From: Musa acuminata AAA Group
Lineage: Eukaryota; Streptophyta; Magnoliopsida; Zingiberales; Musaceae
Reading direction: 5' to 3'
DNA length: 64,000 bases
NCBI RefSeq assembly: GCF_036884655.1
Contig: NC_088356.1
Span: forward strand, 13,840,001-13,904,000
The first letter of the stretch is position 1. Every line of letters starts with the position of its first letter. Below are positions 10,635 to 21,631 of this stretch, in pieces. Below the pieces are notes generated by a model. It saw nothing but the letters and a program-made list of their open reading frames with translations, did not search any database and was not told where the DNA came from. Position numbers and translations under genes: made by a program.

Positions 10635-10892
10635 TGAGGGAACTAGTGGTTCATAGGCTAGAGCCCTTTTAGTTGCCTTCTCCTATTCTCCTCCGCCTCT
10701 CCACCTCAAAGTAAGCCTGGAGTTTTGAGGAGCAATATCGTAGCCCTATTGTGTTGATCACCGCTAGAGAGGAAGACGCATAACCTCCTTCACCCTCTTC
10801 TAAAGATCTGTAGGGATTTAGGGATATACAATCTCCCTAGGTAACACAATTTATCTCACATGTGGTTTTCTATTTTGCGGATTTTTGTGCAC

Positions 10893-10897
10893 CAATC
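10893..10897. repeat. Target-site duplication CAATC (left)
   Basis: CAATC at 10893-10897 and at 18954-18958 flank the complete A element. The related B LTR has the site once (caccaatcttc type). Confidence 0.9.
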
Positions 10898-11839
10898 TAT
10901 TGAATCTCGTATTTTGATGATGAAACTACTTGATATATGTTTATGATTTAATCTACGTTTTGAGTGGCGCAGGATGCTTTGATCAGGATGAGACAATTAA
11001 AGCAGGAAAATAATATTGTGCCGGAGGAACATGTCAGAAGATTAGACGTCGAGCTGGTGGATCGGTCGACGTATCGACAGAAGGCTTCGGGCCATGGACT
11101 TGGGCATCGGGCCAAGAAGAGCGGGTATTGCGCCAAGGATATCAGAGTTGCGGAGTCAACTGGCCGATTGGGCAATAGGCCGTAGGAGAGGACGATGCGC
11201 CGAAAAATCAGACGAAGCGTCGAGGGACCAATGACATGCCTGACAACTTGGTTAATTGCTTAGGATTAATTGTCTCGATCGAAGTTTTGCTTTAATTGTA
11301 CAGGATTAACTATGATAACGATGAAGACATAAAGCGAAACAAAGTGTCGGAGTCAAGCGCGAAGGATTTGTTGCGAGTTCGAGAGTTCGACGGAAGTCCG
11401 AAGGTTCGTCGGGAATGCTACCGGAACTAGCCGAGAATGAGTTGGGAGCTTGCCGAAGGGTTTTTCGGAAGCTCGCCGGAAGGTTCGTTAGGAGTTCGCG
11501 GAGCTCGTCGAGAAAGATCGGAGCTTGCCGAAGAAGCTCGTTGGAACTCGCTAAGAACAAATCGTGAAGTCTAGGAGCTTGGCGGGAGTCCGCAGAATGG
11601 TTTCCGAGAGTTCATCGGAAGACCGCCGGAAGTTTGCCGGAAGCTCGCCAAAAAAAGTCTTGACTTGTGGACTTTGTAATAGCTTAGAAAATGTCTTTAA
11701 AATCATAGTTAGCACGTTAATTAGGGTTAGGATTAGGTGTTAATCCTATAACCCAAGTAGGGGCCAATTAGGCCCAAGTTCGGACTGGTTTGGGCCAAGT
11801 TTGGAGCCAAACCAAGTGAGCTGAAATAGTGAAAGAGGT

Positions 11840-12195
11840 GGCACCGCCAGGGTCAGAGGTGGCACCGCCCAGGAGAGGTTCTCCCAGCGAAGCTGGGAGG
11901 TGCAACCGCCCCAAGCAGGCGGGGGCACCGCCTAGGGCTCAGTCTCCGAGCGAGACTAGGCGGTGCAACCTCCCCTGACAGAGAGGTAGCACCGCCTGAG
12001 CTCGGGCTTCGAGCTCTAACAGAGAGGTGCAACCGCCTCAGTCAGGAGGTGGCACCGCCTGGGGCTCAGTCTCCGAGCCAGACTCAGGAGGTGCAACCGC
12101 CCCTGACAGAGAGGTGCAACCGCTTGAGCTCAGTCTTCGAGCTCTGCCAGGCGGTGCAACCTCTCCAGTCAGGAGGTGCAACCGCCTGATCCCGG
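11840..12195. repeat. GC-rich tandem repeats in A 5' LTR
   Basis: Degenerate repeats alternating GGTGGCACCGCC-like and GGTGCAACCGCC-like words with GAGCTC/CTCGAGC spacers. They are the plus-orientation counterpart of 9500-9860. Open frames on both strands here (for example 12027-12271) are repeat artefacts. Confidence 0.85.
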
Positions 12196-12246
12196 AATTC
12201 CGGGATTTGATCGTTTTGAGCTCCAAATTTGAACTGGGTTGGGGCC

Positions 12247-12254
12247 TATAAATA
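12247..12254 (+). promoter_or_regulatory. A LTR TATA box (5' LTR)
   Basis: TATAAATA followed by CCCCACCC about 60 bp after the GC-rich repeats. The 3' LTR has it at 17957-17964. Transcription would start around 12280. Confidence 0.7.
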
Positions 12255-12803
12255 CCCCACCCATTCAGCACTGAAAAGATACAGACCTACACCGAAATCT
12301 TGATCTTTTCTGTGATTCTAAGAGCTCAAAATTGTTGTAAAGCCTTTAAGATCTCCTCCTTCTGTCCTTCAAAGTCTTGAGTTGTAAAGAGAGGAGAGAA
12401 ATGTTCTGTAAGGGTTGTCTCCTGATCCCGTCAAAAGGAGTGAAACTGTAAAAGTGCAGTTGGCCTTCGCCTATTGAAGGAAGGCCTCTAGTTAACGTCG
12501 GTGACCTCGTCGGAGGAGGAAGCCAAAAGTGGAGTAGGTCAAGACTGATCGAACCACTCTAAATCTCGGTTTGCATTTACTTTGAGCATTTTATCATTAC
12601 TGCAAACCTCCTAAATAGCTACTGCCTTCTGCGCTTTTACGAACGAGCTTCTGAGTTCGGATCTTTCCGAATATGCGTTTAGACGTAAATCGGCGTTTTC
12701 GTACAATCATTACATTGCAGTTTACGTTTACGTTTTGATTCCATTTATAACTGCAAACTGCCTTCTGCGCTTTTATGAACGAGTTTCTAAGTTTAGATCT
12801 TTC

Positions 12804-13260
12804 CAAACTGCGTTTAGACGCAAACTGCGTTTAGACATAAAATTGCGTTTATACGTAAAACTGCGTTTAGACGCAAACTGCGCTTAGACGCAAACTGCGC
12901 TTAGACACAATCTGAGCTTAGACACAAACTGCGCTTAGACACAAACTGCGCTTAGACGCAATCTGAGCTTAGACGTAAACTGCGCTTAGACGCAATCTGA
13001 GCTTAGACGCAAACTGCGCTTAGACGCAAACTACGCTTAGACACAATCTGAGCTTAGACGTAAACTGCGCTTAGACGCAAACTGCGCTTAGACGTAATCT
13101 GAGCTTAGACGCAAACTGCATTTAGATACAAACTGCATTTAGACGCAAACTGCGTAAACTGCGCTTAGACGCAAACTGCATTTAGACACAAACTACGTAA
13201 ACTGTGCTTAGACGCAAACTGTGTTTAGACGTAAACTGCGTTTAGAAGAAAACTACACTT
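12804..13260. repeat. Minisatellite in A 5' LTR
   Basis: 457 bp of about 25 imperfect units close to TGCGCTTAGACGCAAAC. It is in the R-U5 part, after the TATA box. The 3' LTR of the same element has only 299 bp of it, so it has changed length since insertion. Confidence 0.93.
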
Positions 13261-13353
13261 AATCATAAGTAATCTTAGAATCGGCTTTTACATCAAAATA
13301 GTTTTTATCAAACGAACGTAGCTTTCATTTTTAATCGTTGAAAGATTTATGCT

Positions 13354-13381
13354 GCACTAATTCACCCCCCCCTCTTAGTGC
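13354..13381 (+). other. Conserved inverted repeat around a C run at the A LTR end
   Basis: GCACTAA and TTAGTGC pair perfectly around TTCACCCCCCCCTC, 14 bases before the LTR end. The same structure is in the other A LTRs (8268-8305, 18910-18939, 44715-44743, 55655-55680 and others). Confidence 0.75.
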
Positions 13382-13397
13382 TCTCGATCCTAACAAT

Positions 13398-13409
13398 TGG
13401 TATCAGAGC
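13398..13409 (+). other. A primer-binding site (initiator tRNA-Met)
   Basis: TGGTATCAGAGC exactly, two bases after the 5' LTR end. Confidence 0.95.
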
Positions 13410-13445
13410 CCAGTTTTTCTCATTTCGGATTTACACCCGAGAGAA

Positions 13446-14390
13446 ATGGCTCTTCATGGCTTTCAAGAGGGTTTATCGGTTTTTCGTCCACCGTTATTTA
13501 ACGGATTGGACTACACTTATTGGAAAACTCGAATGAGAGTTTTCTTGATTTCTACGAATTTGGATTTATGGAATACCATTGAAAACGGTTTTCAACTTCC
13601 CTCTAAACCGATGAACGAATGGTCGGATTTGGAGAAGAAGTATTTTTCTTTAAACGCAAAGGCTATGAATGCCTTATTTTGCGCTTTGGACAAAAATGAG
13701 TTCAATCGGATTTCTACATGCGAAACGGCTTTTGACATTTGGCGAACACTTGAAATCACGCACGAGGGAACTAGTAGAGTCAAAGACTCGAAAGTTAACT
13801 TTTTATTGCATGATTTTGAGCTTTTTCGAATGCAACCAAGCGAGACTATAGGCGACATGTACACCCGTTTCACGGATGTCATCAATAGTTTAAGAGCTCT
13901 TGAAAAATATTTTTCAGATTTTGAACTCGTAAACAAGATTTTGCGTTCTCTTTCTAAGAAGTGGGATTCAAAAGTAACTGCAATACAAGAAGCTAAAACC
14001 TAAACAACTTACCACTTGAAGAACTAATTGGTTCGTTGATGACATATGAAATGGTGCACAATGCACATGATGAACATGTTGAACACAATCACCTTCCAAA
14101 GAACAGGAAGGATTTGGAACTCCGGACAAATGAATGCCACTTGAGCGATGACTCAAGTGATGAGGACAATGATGAACTTGAACTTTGAACACTAAATCTT
14201 AATAAGTTTATTAAACAAAAATATAAAATAAACAATAAACTTGAACGAAGGAAGAGGCCAAAGAAGAAGAACACAAAGTGGGATGAATCGAGCTCCTCCG
14301 AAGACGAGGAGAAAATCAAGAAAGGCGAGGTGGCAAACTACGCCTTAACCGCCTTCAATGAAAAGGTAATCGAAATCCCCCTGATTTATT
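13446..14390 (+). pseudogene. Family A gag (Sirevirus/copia type), frameshifted
   Basis: The ATG at 13446 lies 37 bases after the primer-binding site. The frame runs 186 codons and shows PPLFNGLDYTYWKTRM, NLDLWNTIENG, AKAMNALFCALDKNEF, FDIWRTLEITHEGT and TKILRSLSKKW-like motifs of the copia Gag (UBN2-type) domain. At 14000 one T appears lost; the following frame continues with LPLEELIGSLMTYEM and acidic DDSSDEDNDELEL, then stops at 14186 and resumes with a lysine-rich stretch to about 14390. No CCHC zinc knuckle is seen, although Sirevirus Gags normally have one. It would be the capsid protein. A close relative is at 55746. Confidence 0.9.
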
Positions 14391-16592
14391 TTGAAATTAC
14401 TTGATGCTTTCATGATGTATTTTCTTTTTTAGTTTAGAATTAATTTTCTTAAAAATTACATGTTTTAAAATAGAAATACAAAAATTATGATCATGCTAGT
14501 AATTTCAAAAATGAAAATATTGCATATTTTATGATAAACAAATAAAATGATCTTGATTGAAAATATGAAATCATGGTTAAGAAGTAATAATATGTATTAC
14601 GTTGATTTCCATTGTTATTTCTCGATTTTGATTAAAAATCATGTTTGATTTGAAGAAATGCATAATGATGAAATTAAATATTTTGATTAACAATTTTATG
14701 CATGAGTTTTTAAGCTGATGATAAGCATGTGTTATTTTCATAAGTATATTTGAAAAACTATGGCAAAAATGTGCTCGAATGCATGAACGTGTTTAGATTA
14801 TTTTTTGGACTTTCTTGATTCAATCACTTAATTGCCATGATGATTCTACACTATTTCATGCCTTAATAACATGTTAGAAATTATATGTTTTGGATACATA
14901 AATTTTTATGATCATGAGCATGTTTTATCTTCATGATTGAACTTGAAAATCTATAGCAAAATCTTGTCCGAATGCATGAAAGTATTAATTTCATTTTCAG
15001 ATTCATTAATCTTGTCCGAATGCATGAACCTTCATGCTTATCTTGATTTGGCTTATAATGCTTAGATGAAAAAGAATAATTTAAAAAATACTTTTCCCAT
15101 CTGATTGAGATTAATGATTTCATGATATTTTGTGAATCTCGAAATTGATTTTGATGACTTGATTATGAATTTCAAGTTAATAATTTGATTTGAATAAGTT
15201 TTATCTAAATCATAATCTTGATCTTGCAAAATTAAAGTCACAAATAATATCTTTTGGTATTCATGAATTGATACTCACAATATGAAAGTATTGGTATTCA
15301 TGACTTGAATTGGATTGAAACATTGCATGCTTAAATTAATCATTCTCCTATGTTTCAAAAATTCTTTAAATGCCTTATGTGATGATTGAAAATTAACTTG
15401 CTTTATGATAAATCTATATATATAATTTTGATGATGAGATTTTTGATGAATTTGACGATTTGAATTTGAATGAGTTTGTATTCAAATTATGATATGATTT
15501 CTTTATATCTATGATATAAATGCCTTGAAATGATTGAAATAATTTACACTTTTATGCTCTTCCCTACTTCTTTCTTGTGTTCAATGATAAAATGGGGAGA
15601 AGTTTTGATCATGCATGGTAGGATATAATTTGACAAAATTGATACCATCATGATATGAAACATTTATGATTTGCAATTATGCATGCAATACTTATGCTTT
15701 CTAATTATGATGTGATGTATTGCATATGATGTAAATCATGATTTAAAATGCTATGAGTGCTAAGTTACACATTTTGAGAAGAAATTGCTATATTGAAACA
15801 TTAATGTAATTATGAATGATGATATGATATTATGCATGTAATACTTCAACTTATGATAATGATGCATGCAATGATAAAATATTCATGATGAAAAATTGTC
15901 TTGACATTCATAACTTGATTATTCATCCTTTGTCATGATTTTGAAATCATTGTAAAAGGAAAAAGAACTACAAAACTGTATTCTTCCTTTCTTTTTGACA
16001 ATGACAAAGGGAGAGATAGGTAGCTTGCACAAGTCAAGAAGATGCAAAAACTTGATTGCTATCTTGCCTATCTCAAGAGGAAAAAATGCTAACTTGCACA
16101 TCTAGCAAAACTTGACAAATTTGCATATCTCAAGAAGCAAGAGTTGCTTTCTTGAACATCTCAAAACTACTAGCTTGCATGTTCTAAAAGTGCTATCTTG
16201 TATGCTGTAAAACTTGCATATCTAAAACTTGATAGCCTGAATATTCTAAGCATGATGTAACATTTGCTAAATTTTCTGGCTTCAAAACTGCATGATGATA
16301 AAACTTGATAATATGTTTTTCATGCAATGGGTTAAACCATATCACAAACACTTGATTGTGGTACTCCTTTTTGTTGATGACAAAGGGGGAGAAGTATGTT
16401 GATGACATGACATGTTATGCATAAGTTTATGCATAAGTTCATGATGATATGTTGCAAATATTCATGATGAATATTGCAATGACTTGAATTCAGTTTGAAT
16501 TCAAGGTTCTATCAATATGACATATTGATAGGGGGAGATTGTTTAAACTCCGGGAGTTAAGGTTAACTCCGTCATCAAGTAGTTATCATTAT
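14391..16592 (+). other. AT-rich non-coding internal region of A element
   Basis: About 2.2 kb with no coding signal; the words TGATGA, CATGAT and ATTTGAAT recur throughout. From 15990 to 16290 the phrase CTTGCACATCTCAAAA recurs in variants. Purine tracts of the type AAAGGGGGAGA occur near 15588, 16005, 16385 and 16532 before the terminal one. The reverse complement of the last part is at 34043-34824, so it belongs to the family. In a full element pol would lie in this interval. Confidence 0.8.
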
Positions 16593-16606
16593 AAAAAAGG
16601 GGGAGA
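16593..16606 (+). other. A polypurine tract
   Basis: AAAAAAGGGGGAGA followed by T and the LTR start TGTTGAATC at 16608. Confidence 0.92.
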
Positions 16607-17544
16607 TTGTTGAATCTCGTATTTTGATGATGAAACTACTTGATATATGTTTATGATTTAATCTGCGTTTTGAGTGACGCAGGATGCTTTGATCAGGATG
16701 AGACAATTAAAGCAGGAAAATCATGTTGTGCTGGAGGAATATGTCAGAAGATTGGACGTCGAGCTGGTGGATCGGTCGACGTATCGACAGAAGGCTTCGG
16801 GCCGTGGACTTGGGCATCGGGCCAAGAAGAGCGGGTATTGCGCTAAGGATATCGGAGTTACAGAGTCAACTGACCGATTGGGCAATAGGCCGCAGGAGAG
16901 GACGGTGCGCCGAAAAATCAGACGAAGCGTCGAGGGACCAAGGACATGCCGGACAACTTGGTTAATTGCTTAGGATTAATTGTCTCGATCGAAGTTTTGC
17001 TTTAATTGTGCAGGATTAACTATGATAACGATGAAGACATAAAGCGAAACAAAGTGTCGGAGTCAAGCGCGAAGGATTTGTTGCGAGTTCGAGAGTTCGA
17101 CGGAAGTCCAGAGGTTCGTCGGGAATGCTACCGGAACTAGCCGAGAATGAGTTGGGAGCTTGCCGAAGGGTTTTTCGGAAGCTCGCCGGAAGGTTCGTTG
17201 GGAGTTCGCGGAGCTCGCCGAGAAAAATCGGAGCTTGCCGAAGAAGCTTGTTGGAACTCGCTAAGAACAAATCGTGAAGTCTAGGAGCTTGCCGGGAGTC
17301 CGCAGAATGGTTTCCGAGAGTTCATCGGAAGACCGCTGGAAGTTTGCCGGAAGCTCGCCAGAAGAAGTCTTAACTTGCGGACTTTGTAATAGCTTAGAAA
17401 ATGTCTTTAAAATCATAGTTAGCATGTTAATTAGGGTTAGGATTAGGTGTTAATCCTATAACCCAAATAGGGGCCAATTAGGCCCAAGTTCGGACTGGTT
17501 TGGGCCAAGTTTGGAGCCAAACCAAGTGAGCTGAAATAGTGAAA

Positions 17545-17895
17545 GAGGTGGCACCGCCAGGGTCAGAGGTGGCACCGCCCAGGAGAGGTTCTCCCAGCGA
17601 AGCTGGGAGGTGCAACCGCCCCAGGCAGGCGGTGGCACCACCTGGGGCTCAGTCTCCGAGCGAGACTGGGCGGTGCAACCTCCCCTGACAAAGAGGTAGC
17701 ACCGCTTGAGCTCGGGCTTCGAGCTCTGGCAGAGAGGTGCAAATGCCTCAGTCAGGAGGTGGCACCGCCTGGGGCTCAGTCTCCGAGCCAGACTCAGGAG
17801 GTGCAACCGCCCCTGACAGAGAGGTGCAACCGCCTGAGCTCAGTCTTCGAGCTCTGCCAGGCGGTGCAACCTCTCCAGTCAGGAGGTGCAACTGC
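17545..17895. repeat. GC-rich tandem repeats in A 3' LTR
   Basis: Counterpart of 11840-12195, same register and nearly the same sequence. Confidence 0.85.
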
Positions 17896-18513
17896 CTGAT
17901 CCCGGAATTCCGGGATTTGATCGTTTTGAGCTCTAAATTTGAACTGGGTTGGGGCTTATAAATACCCCACCCATTCAGCACTGAAAAGATACAGACCTAC
18001 ACCGAAATCTTGATCTTTTTTGTGATTCTAAGAGCTCAAAATTGTTGTAAAGCCTTTAAGATCTCCTCCTTCTGTTCTTCAAAGTCTTGAGTTGTAAAGA
18101 GAGGAGAGAAAGGTTCTGTAAGGGTTGTCTCCTGATCCCGTCAAAAGGAGTGAAACTGTAAAAGGGCAGTTGGCCTTCGCCTATTGAAGGAAGGCCTCTA
18201 GTTGACGTCGGTGACCTTGTCGGAGGAGAAAGCCAAAAGTGGAGTAGGTCAAGACTGACCGAACCACTCTAAATCTCGGTTTGCATTTACTTTGAGCATT
18301 TTATCATTACTGCAAACCTCCTAAATAGCTACTGCCTTCTGCGCTTTTACGAACGAGCTTATGAGTTCGGATCTTTCCGAATCTGCGTTTAGACGTAAAT
18401 CGGCATTTTCGTACAATCATTACATTGTAGTTTACGTTTACATTTTGATTCCATTTATAACTGCAAATTGCCTTCTGCGCTTTTACGAACGAGTTTCTAA
18501 GTTTAGATCTTTC

Positions 18514-18812
18514 CAAACTGCGTTTAGACGTAAAACTGCGTTTAGACGCAAATTGCGCTTAGACGCAAATTGCGCTTAGACGCAATCTGAGCTTAGACGC
18601 AAACTGCGCTTAGACGCAAACTACGCTTAGACGCAATCTGAGCTTAGACGCAAACTGCATTTAGATACAAACTGCATTTAGACGCAAACTGCGTAAACTG
18701 CGCTTAGACGCAAACTGCGTTTAGACGCAAACTGCATTTAGACGCAAACTGCGTAAACTGCGCTTAGACGCAAACTGTGTTTAGACGTAAACTGCGTTTA
18801 GAAGAAAACTGC
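18514..18812. repeat. Minisatellite in A 3' LTR
   Basis: 299 bp of the TGCGCTTAGACGCAAAC-like unit; about 158 bp shorter than in the 5' LTR. Confidence 0.93.
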
Positions 18813-18953
18813 ACTTAATCATAAGTAATCTTAGAATCAGCTTTTACATCAAAATAGTTTTTATCAAACGAACGCAGCTTTCATTTTTAATCGCTGAAAG
18901 ATTTCTGCTGCACTAATTCACCCCCCCCCCTCTTAGTGCTCTCGATCCTAACA

Positions 18954-18958
18954 CAATC
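18954..18958. repeat. Target-site duplication CAATC (right)
   Basis: Pairs with 10893-10897. Confidence 0.9.
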
Positions 18959-20322
18959 TTCGTACGACGACGAATATATCTTTGGGAATTGGGGATTTTA
19001 TTTTTTGTTCTTTCGCTATGTATGTGATGTTGCCCCCAAGATTCCCCAACAACCTCTATATGATCAAGTCCCTCCTATGGGACTCATTGGTACTTACATT
19101 CAAACTTTTCCCTCGATGGTACATAACCCCCATATGCTGATGACCAAGGCTTTCATCCGATGCAAAATTCGATGTAGTACGGAAGACCCGCCTCTACGGT
19201 ACCATGGCCTTCACTCCTTGAATCCATAGCCCTTCTTGTCATCGTGTTGTTCACCGAAGTGGAGCTCCTAGTAGCTCTCGATCATACCTCCATATGATAT
19301 AGTCCCTCACAGGACCATATTCGTATGTATCATATTTCCACGAACTGATCCACCATGAACCACTGCACCATGTCACCTCCTGGTGATATCTCCATTGCAT
19401 TCTGATCCTTATGGGATAAACTTGGTTTATGATCCCTCTATGTGTGGCCTCTGCCAACACATCGCATGGCCTCTTCCACCTTTGATTGTGCTCGCTCCTT
19501 TGGCAATCAACCTTTGTCCACCTGCTCTCGGGTCACACCTAGACGAAACACCGCTCTAGGACAGTCTGTCGCCTAGTAGCTCTCAAAGTCCACAGACTTT
19601 GTTGAAATTAGTGCACCATTTTCTGGATCTTGGGTCTTTGCCCCTACCAGCACAATCTCCGCTGCACACCGCTTTCTTCATGGCAACTTGATTGGTAGCA
19701 CTATGGTATATTATTCAAGAGTACCCACCTTCGTGTCCTCTTGCCCTGTGCCAAGGCCTTCTAAACCCAAATTTACCTCTATAAGTTGAGTCGCCTTAGT
19801 TCTTCCATCAAATTCTTCTTCGAGATAAGGTGCATGTGCTCAAAAGCTCCCTTCATCTTTGGCACTGCAAGCTGAGTCCGCTCCATCGGAATGAAGGACC
19901 CATAGAACAACATGATCCCGCTCTTGCCTCTATAAGAGTTCCTGTCCTTGATCTCTTTCCAAGGAAAGCTCTATGCCTCCACTCCATGTTCCATCTTCTA
20001 TGCCAACTCCCTTCATGTGGCTTGGGTACCTCGCTAAGTTACACCCAAATTGTTCCGCTCCTCATTTTTTATTAAATTAATGGTGGCCCTCGTGCCCACC
20101 ATTCCACGGGTCAGCCCTCTATTGAGTATAATCTCCATATCGACTCCAAGTGTGCCTTCATTTGTGTTGCTTTGGGTTGCTCCCCCACTTGATGTCACAA
20201 TACATCCACAAATACATTCTCTCAAGCAAGATCATGCGACGACTTCTCACCGCTCGCTCGGTCCATTGAGCTTCATGGAGCTATTTTGATGTACTCCTCA
20301 ACATGTGTAGTCCGTTGCACAT

Positions 20323-20327
20323 AGTTC
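20323..20327. repeat. Target-site duplication AGTTC (left)
   Basis: AGTTC at 20323-20327 and 21632-21636 flank a solo A LTR. Confidence 0.9.
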
Positions 20328-21631
20328 TATTAGGATCAAGAGCGGCACTAAGAGGGGGGGTGAATTAATGCAGCGAAAAAATTACGTCAATTTGAAAATC
20401 TTCGTATGATAAAATTTGATTGCAATGAAAACCATTTTGTTTTCCTTGAATGAGTAGAGAAGAGGGGATTGGACAGTTTGTAATATAGTAAAGTTGAATG
20501 CAGTAAAGAGATTAAGTAGCAAGGAATGAACACACCAGAATTTATAGTGGTTTGGTTGTTGTGACCTACATCCACTTCTGATTCCTCCTTCGTCGAAGTC
20601 ACTGGCATCTACTAAAGGTCTTTCTTCAATAGGCGAAGACCAGCCACCTCTTTACAGTACTTTCTCCTTTTCACGGGTTTAGGAGATAACCCTTACAAGT
20701 CACTCTTTTACAAGTATTCCCTCATACACCTCCCTTAGGAATAACTCTAAGCACTAGGAGTAGGGAACTTAAAGTTTTGGCAGAGTTTACTTAGTTTTTT
20801 AATCATGAATTATTGCTCCTTTCTTGCTGCCCAAGTGGGGTCTTTATACGCCCCAAATGGTTTAAAAAATAGAGCAAAAAATTTAAATATTTGGGTCTTT
20901 TGGGTATGGGCTATACCACCGCTTGCATTGGGCGGTACCACCGCTTGTAGCCTAGCACTAGGTGGTACCAACACCTAACACACTGTCACTAGGCGGTATT
21001 ACTGCCTAATCTAATGGTACCACCACTTGATAGCCTTGGAGACCGGCTTTTTTAAGTTTTCCAACTCACAAGCGGTTCCATTGCCTATTCTGGCAGTGCC
21101 ACTGGTTGACCCAACTTTTGGGTCATTGAATGAGCCTCCCAATAAGCCTAAATTAGTCCCAATTAAGGCCCAATTAGCCCATAATTAAGTTAGCATGATT
21201 ACACCAAAAGCTAACTTAATTAGCCCCATAAACTACTTCAATCTTAGACAAATGATTACAAAGCATGAATCTTTTGTCTAACATGTCATTGGTTCATCCG
21301 GTGTTCGACCAACCCTTCAGTGCATCGTCCTCTCCTTCGACGTATTGCCCAATCGATATGTTGACTCCCGCAACTTCCAATCTCCTTGGTGTAATGTTCG
21401 ATCCTTTAGCCCGATGCCTAAATTCACGGCACTAGCCTTCTGTTGAGACATCGATCGATCCTCCGGCTCAACGTCCAATCTTTTGACATGGTCACTTCGG
21501 CCTAATGTCCGATTCCTCTTGCTTTAATCAATTTTCCTCTCCTTGATCGAAGCTAGTCCTGCATTACTCAAAATGTAAATTAGATCATAAACTCATTAAT
21601 TAATTTCATCATTAAAATATGAGATTCAACA
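20328..21631 (-). mobile_element. Solo LTR of family A (second subfamily), minus orientation
   Basis: 1304 bp, TATTAGGATC...GATTCAACA; the outer TG has become TA. Perfect AGTTC duplications on both sides. It shares the hairpin, the poly-G run and the GGTACCACCGCC-like GC repeats (20930-21110) with the other A LTRs, but lacks the minisatellite, so it is a distinct subfamily. TATA-like GTATAAAG on the minus strand at 20849-20842. Confidence 0.9.

Larger units (their letters stand above)
10898..13395 (+). repeat. A element 5' LTR
   Basis: 2498 bp, ending CTCGATCCTAACA. The first dinucleotide is TA where the 3' LTR has TG. It differs from the 3' LTR mainly in minisatellite length (457 versus 299 bp). 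It also holds the GC-rich repeats (11840-12195), TATA box (12247-12254) and terminal hairpin (13354-13381). Confidence 0.93.
10898..18953 (+). mobile_element. Complete gag-only family A (Sirevirus-like) retrotransposon
   Basis: 8056 bp: 5' LTR 10898-13395, primer-binding site 13398-13409, gag from 13446, about 2.2 kb of AT-rich non-coding sequence, polypurine tract 16593-16606, 3' LTR 16608-18953. It is flanked by CAATC on both sides. No protease, integrase or RT motif is visible in any frame between gag and the 3' LTR, so it is non-autonomous. The Gag type, long LTRs and repeated GGGGGAGA tracts ahead of the 3' LTR fit plant Sireviruses (established features of that genus); the assignment itself is an inference. 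Confidence 0.93.
16608..18953 (+). repeat. A element 3' LTR
   Basis: 2346 bp, TGTTGAATC...CCTAACA. It keeps the canonical TG start that the 5' LTR lost. It contains GC-rich repeats (17545-17895), TATA box (17957-17964), minisatellite (18514-18812) and terminal hairpin with ten C (18910-18939). Outside the minisatellite it is very close to the 5' LTR, pointing to a young insertion. Confidence 0.94.
7635..19051 (+). mobile_element. Family B copia LTR, plus orientation, split by three insertions
   Basis: Three pieces, 7635-8255, 10380-10897 and 18954-19051, join end to end when the two nested A elements and one copy of each target duplication are removed. The joined order matches the reverse complement of 41654-42849 (plus 49560 onward), a second copy of the LTR. 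It ends GATTCCCCAACA at 19051. The 5' end is replaced by the G1 insertion, so I cannot tell a solo LTR from a 3' LTR. It ends within family D sequence (19052 onward), so the B element inserted into D. Confidence 0.85.

Noticed and set aside
19830..20289. Several plus-strand frames in D (81, 79 codons) considered as genes.
   Set aside because: They run antisense to the element, share no motif with each other or with known domains, and are not preserved in the second D copy as far as the overlap allows checking.
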